A stretch of DNA of 64,000 bases from Naumovozyma dairenensis CBS 421. Lineage: Eukaryota; Ascomycota; Saccharomycetes; Saccharomycetales; Saccharomycetaceae. Both the position numbers and the translations under genes were made by a program. Below the pieces are notes generated by a model. It worked only from the letters and a program-made list of their open reading frames with translations, was not told where the DNA came from and ran no database searches. The DNA lies in NCBI RefSeq assembly GCF_000227115.2, contig NC_016484.1:806001-870000 (forward strand), written 5' to 3'. Below, piece after piece: positions 61,597 through 64,000 of this stretch. The stretch's first letter is position 1. Every line of letters begins with the position of its first letter.

Positions 61597-61854
61597 ATGA
61601 GAGGACCTCCAAGAAGCCTCCAAGAATGGCTGTACTATAAATTGTTGGAGAGCCCAAGCTTTCATAAATTTGTTGGAAATATCTACAGGAAGGTCAATGG
61701 AATCAAAGACGTTCCTCCACCGGAATTTATGTCTGATATACACTTCCTATATACACCTACAAGAAAACACAAGTTTAAAGCTTTCAGAATGTTATTTTTT
61801 GACGAGTATCGTACATTTTTTGGATTTTCAAGAAAAACAGATAAGTTTTTTTGA
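61597..61854 (+). CDS. MRX7: Small mitochondrial protein, Mrx7-like
   Basis: An 85-residue basic, aromatic-rich protein (MRGPPRSLQEWLYYKLLESP at the start; C-terminus FFGFSRKTDKFF). S. cerevisiae YNL211C/Mrx7 is of similar length (89), in the same position and orientation between MER1 and VID27, and is associated with the mitochondrial organisation of gene expression complex. The pattern W.YYKLLESPSFHKFV..IYRKVNGI would suit a small organelle protein with an amphipathic helix, but I cannot confirm similarity by eye. The call rests chiefly on position. Confidence 0.65.
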   Translation: MRGPPRSLQEWLYYKLLESPSFHKFVGNIYRKVNGIKDVPPPEFMSDIHFLYTPTRKHKFKAFRMLFFDEYRTFFGFSRKTDKFF

Positions 61855-62286
61855 TCCTTGTATAAGATCTTCAACGGAAAGTATATCTGAAACCTCTGTA
61901 AATATTTGCGCTCGTGCCATATTTCATCGGTTAGAACATTATGCAACCAGACAAATAAGACCGTTATCTATGATACAACTATTGCTGCTATATAGAAGGC
62001 AATATGACGACCTCGCTTACATTGTCTAGCCATTCACAAAAAATATATATACGTTTACTCACGCCTGAGCGAGTGTCAGTGCGACGTAACGGTTGATATG
62101 CGAATATGCACATTTCTGAAGAATGGCAGAATGTATAACTACACCTCCAACTTGTTATACAATGATCGTCTTAGGTGAGTTACTTTAAGCATCAATGATT
62201 ATATTATATGAAGTGTATTCATGGTATATTATGCTATATTATGTTATATTACATACGAACTGTTTTTATATATAATAACCAGCTAG
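61855..62286. other. Convergent 3' spacer MRX7/VID27
   Basis: A 432-bp spacer with TATTATG-type repeats near 62220-62255. Frames here overlap the MRX7 end and look non-coding. Confidence 0.45.
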
Positions 62287-64000
62287 CTATTTGTAGAAAT
62301 CTTTTAATGAGCTCTTTGGCATCAATACATCTTTATTAGGTTTCTTGAATGATTTAATTTTTGAAAGAGAGACGTCGTCTTTCAAAGCGACTATGACTTT
62401 CTTATTCGTTCCGAACTCAAAGTTATCTTCGACAATATCATTTTCATATCTTCTTATAACGTACGGATTCTTATCACCTCTTATGACTTTCTTTAAAGAC
62501 CACGACACCGCAAACGGCCCAGTGGAAGTCAAAATCATCTCTTCCTGCTTACCAACACCAGTATTGAAATAAGCTTTTGAAAAACTAACAGGTTTCTTAG
62601 TAAATGTTGAGATATAACTTGTATGCTCCGGGCTAATCTTTAAAATATAAGTCTTCACAACCTCAGAAGATGGGAACGGTTTGAGGAAACCAACGTTGCC
62701 GCTATTCTTCCCTGTTTTAACAGTCAAATCTAACAGTAGGAGTGACCTATCACATGTAGCCAGTAGCCATTTACCATCAGCTGAGACTATAAGATGTTTA
62801 ATAGGTTCACCTAATGATGGAATAGCTGTTTTGGCTCTTATACCCAATCTATCATATAATTTTATATCTCCCCTTTCCGACCCGACAGCAATATAACCGC
62901 TTTCAGTAGTCCCCAGGGAACTGAATTTATATTTTGTAACGTAGTCCTTTGATTGTTCTTGGACAACTTTATTAGAGGTATTTATTCTTGGATCAATTTT
63001 GAAAAGCCCCTTCTGAGAGATACCTAAGAGCGTTTGTTCCGCAGTCAGTTGATCAAATTTCTTGGTTGGACCGTACTGCACCAGATTCTTATCACCTGTA
63101 CTCCATTCTTCAACGATTTGACCTCTCTCAAGATCCATTTTATACAGCTTGTTTTTAGTAGAGCTATCTGATAATATCATAGACCGATCGCCCATATATA
63201 GCATTGGGTTACGTGGATCTAACGTTTTACCGTCTAGGGTGGAAACACTTTTAATGGCTGTAACGAACTCTAGATCGTCATCTTCATCCGTTTTAAAGAC
63301 ACCTATCTTATTACCTCTCACAACATACGATCTGTTGTTCTTAAACGCAATTGTCAGAGATTTATTAGTATCAAGAGATGCTGTGCTTTTTGCCCTTCCT
63401 TCATCGAAACTTTCAGAACCTATAATTGTTTTAGAATATTCAGAATCGTCATCTTCGTTCTCACTTTCTTCTTCTTCTTCATCATCTTCTATTTCATTTC
63501 TTTCGTTTCCATTGTCTACAGCAAGGATTTCATCTAAACGTTCTTCAATAGGAGCCGTTGTAGCATGAAGAATGTATTCTTTTTCATTCTCAGAAACTTT
63601 CTCCCATTCTTGCTTATGTAAAGTCATCCAAAGACATTTAGACCAGATCGACTGAAATTCAATGCATTTCTTTAAAGTAGAAAATTTGATGGTATATGAT
63701 AACACAACGCTATTAAAGTAATAATTGAAAATAAATGAAGAATTCAACAACTCAAAAGTGGGATTAATGGATGGAGAGATATCCGTACCCAATTTTACTT
63801 TTTCACCTTCAATGGCAAGCCAAAACTCATATCTTCCAGTCTCAACTATACACACCTTAACTCTATCATCCTGTAAAATGAAAGTTTCCTGGATAGGATC
63901 ATAAAGATATATACTTGCCAGTAAACGGCATTGCTCTTCTCCTTCCGGGACTTTAGTAAGTGGTGATGGTGTTCTTGAATCCTCTAAGGTGACTAGAGGG
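62287..64000 (-). CDS. VID27: Vid27, C-terminal 570 residues (gene runs off the window)
   Basis: The frame is open from the stop at 62287 to the window end, giving the last 570 or so residues of a protein that is 782 long in S. cerevisiae. An acidic run (EEEESENEDDDSEYSKT) precedes the WD40-like C-terminal domain: SYVVRGNKIGVFKTDEDDDL, NPMLYMGDRSMILSD, LGISQKGLFKIDPR, GYIAVGSERGDIKLYDRLG and LIVSADGKWLLATCDRSLLL are clear blades. Vid27 is a cytosolic protein of unclear role, linked to vacuole import and degradation of fructose-1,6-bisphosphatase. A GTG at 63855 is only an internal codon, not a start. Confidence 0.96.
   Translation of the reverse strand, partial: PLVTLEDSRTPSPLTKVPEGEEQCRLLASIYLYDPIQETFILQDDRVKVCIVETGRYEFWLAIEGEKVKLGTDISPSINPTFELLNSSFIFNYYFNSVVLSYTIKFSTLKKCIEFQSIWSKCLWMTLHKQEWEKVSENEKEYILHATTAPIEERLDEILAVDNGNERNEIEDDEEEEESENEDDDSEYSKTIIGSESFDEGRAKSTASLDTNKSLTIAFKNNRSYVVRGNKIGVFKTDEDDDLEFVTAIKSVSTLDGKTLDPRNPMLYMGDRSMILSDSSTKNKLYKMDLERGQIVEEWSTGDKNLVQYGPTKKFDQLTAEQTLLGISQKGLFKIDPRINTSNKVVQEQSKDYVTKYKFSSLGTTESGYIAVGSERGDIKLYDRLGIRAKTAIPSLGEPIKHLIVSADGKWLLATCDRSLLLLDLTVKTGKNSGNVGFLKPFPSSEVVKTYILKISPEHTSYISTFTKKPVSFSKAYFNTGVGKQEEMILTSTGPFAVSWSLKKVIRGDKNPYVIRRYENDIVEDNFEFGTNKKVIVALKDDVSLSKIKSFKKPNKDVLMPKSSLKDFYK

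Overview
The window is nuclear DNA of a budding yeast of the family Saccharomycetaceae. Nearly every gene has a recognisable Saccharomyces cerevisiae counterpart, and the order is that of the S. cerevisiae chromosome XIV left arm read backwards, from RPS3 (YNL178W, cut at position 1) to VID27 (YNL212W, cut at position 64000). No CDS needs an intron except possibly the YNL195C-like gene. Two genes, TIM22 and OST4, lie on chromosome IV in S. cerevisiae, in the whole-genome-duplication sister of this block. Genes that belong to the same ancestral block, such as GDH2, RRI1 and CDC13, are absent. This mosaic is what differential loss after the whole-genome duplication leaves, so I infer a post-duplication yeast. 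Abundant Asn and Gln runs and intergenic gaps up to 4 kb would suit the Naumovozyma/Kazachstania side of the tree, but I cannot name the species from sequence alone.

Layout: 1-4070 RPS3 start and a 4 kb non-coding, palindrome-rich divergent spacer; 4071-9455 RHO5, PBR1, IPI3; 10047-16614 NPR1, MRPL19, UBP10; 17506-23519 SWT21, TIM22, KAR1, SRP1; 24863-33432 a YNL190W-type wall protein, DUG3, CHS1 and a YNL193W homologue; 34496-37674 YNL194C, YNL195C and SLZ1 homologues; 38421-49281 WHI3, GCR2, NNR1, an unrecognised 372-residue gene and PSY2; 49510-50391 SPS19, then 2.35 kb where S. cerevisiae has SPS18 and where I see only a broken coding relic; 52745-59103 RTT106, RIO2, a YNL208W homologue and SSB; 59592-64000 MER1, OST4 (40 codons), an MRX7-like gene and VID27.

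The genes are mostly housekeeping: translation and ribosome assembly (RPS3, MRPL19, IPI3, RIO2, SSB), nuclear import and chromatin (SRP1, UBP10, RTT106), cell wall (CHS1, YNL190W), nutrient signalling (NPR1, RHO5, GCR2, WHI3). There is a meiotic component (SLZ1, MER1, SPS19), and URS1/Ume6-like motifs lie upstream of these genes and upstream of the unrecognised gene.

Four genes do not read cleanly. NPR1 and UBP10 each need one extra base to reach their conserved or natural C-termini. DUG3 carries two compensating single-base shifts at homopolymers. The YNL195C homologue has a long open N-terminus with no ATG. Homopolymer sequencing errors would explain the first three. For the fourth, a missed intron sharing a first exon with the upstream YNL194C homologue is a real alternative. 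I found no tRNA, rRNA, intact transposon or CRISPR array.
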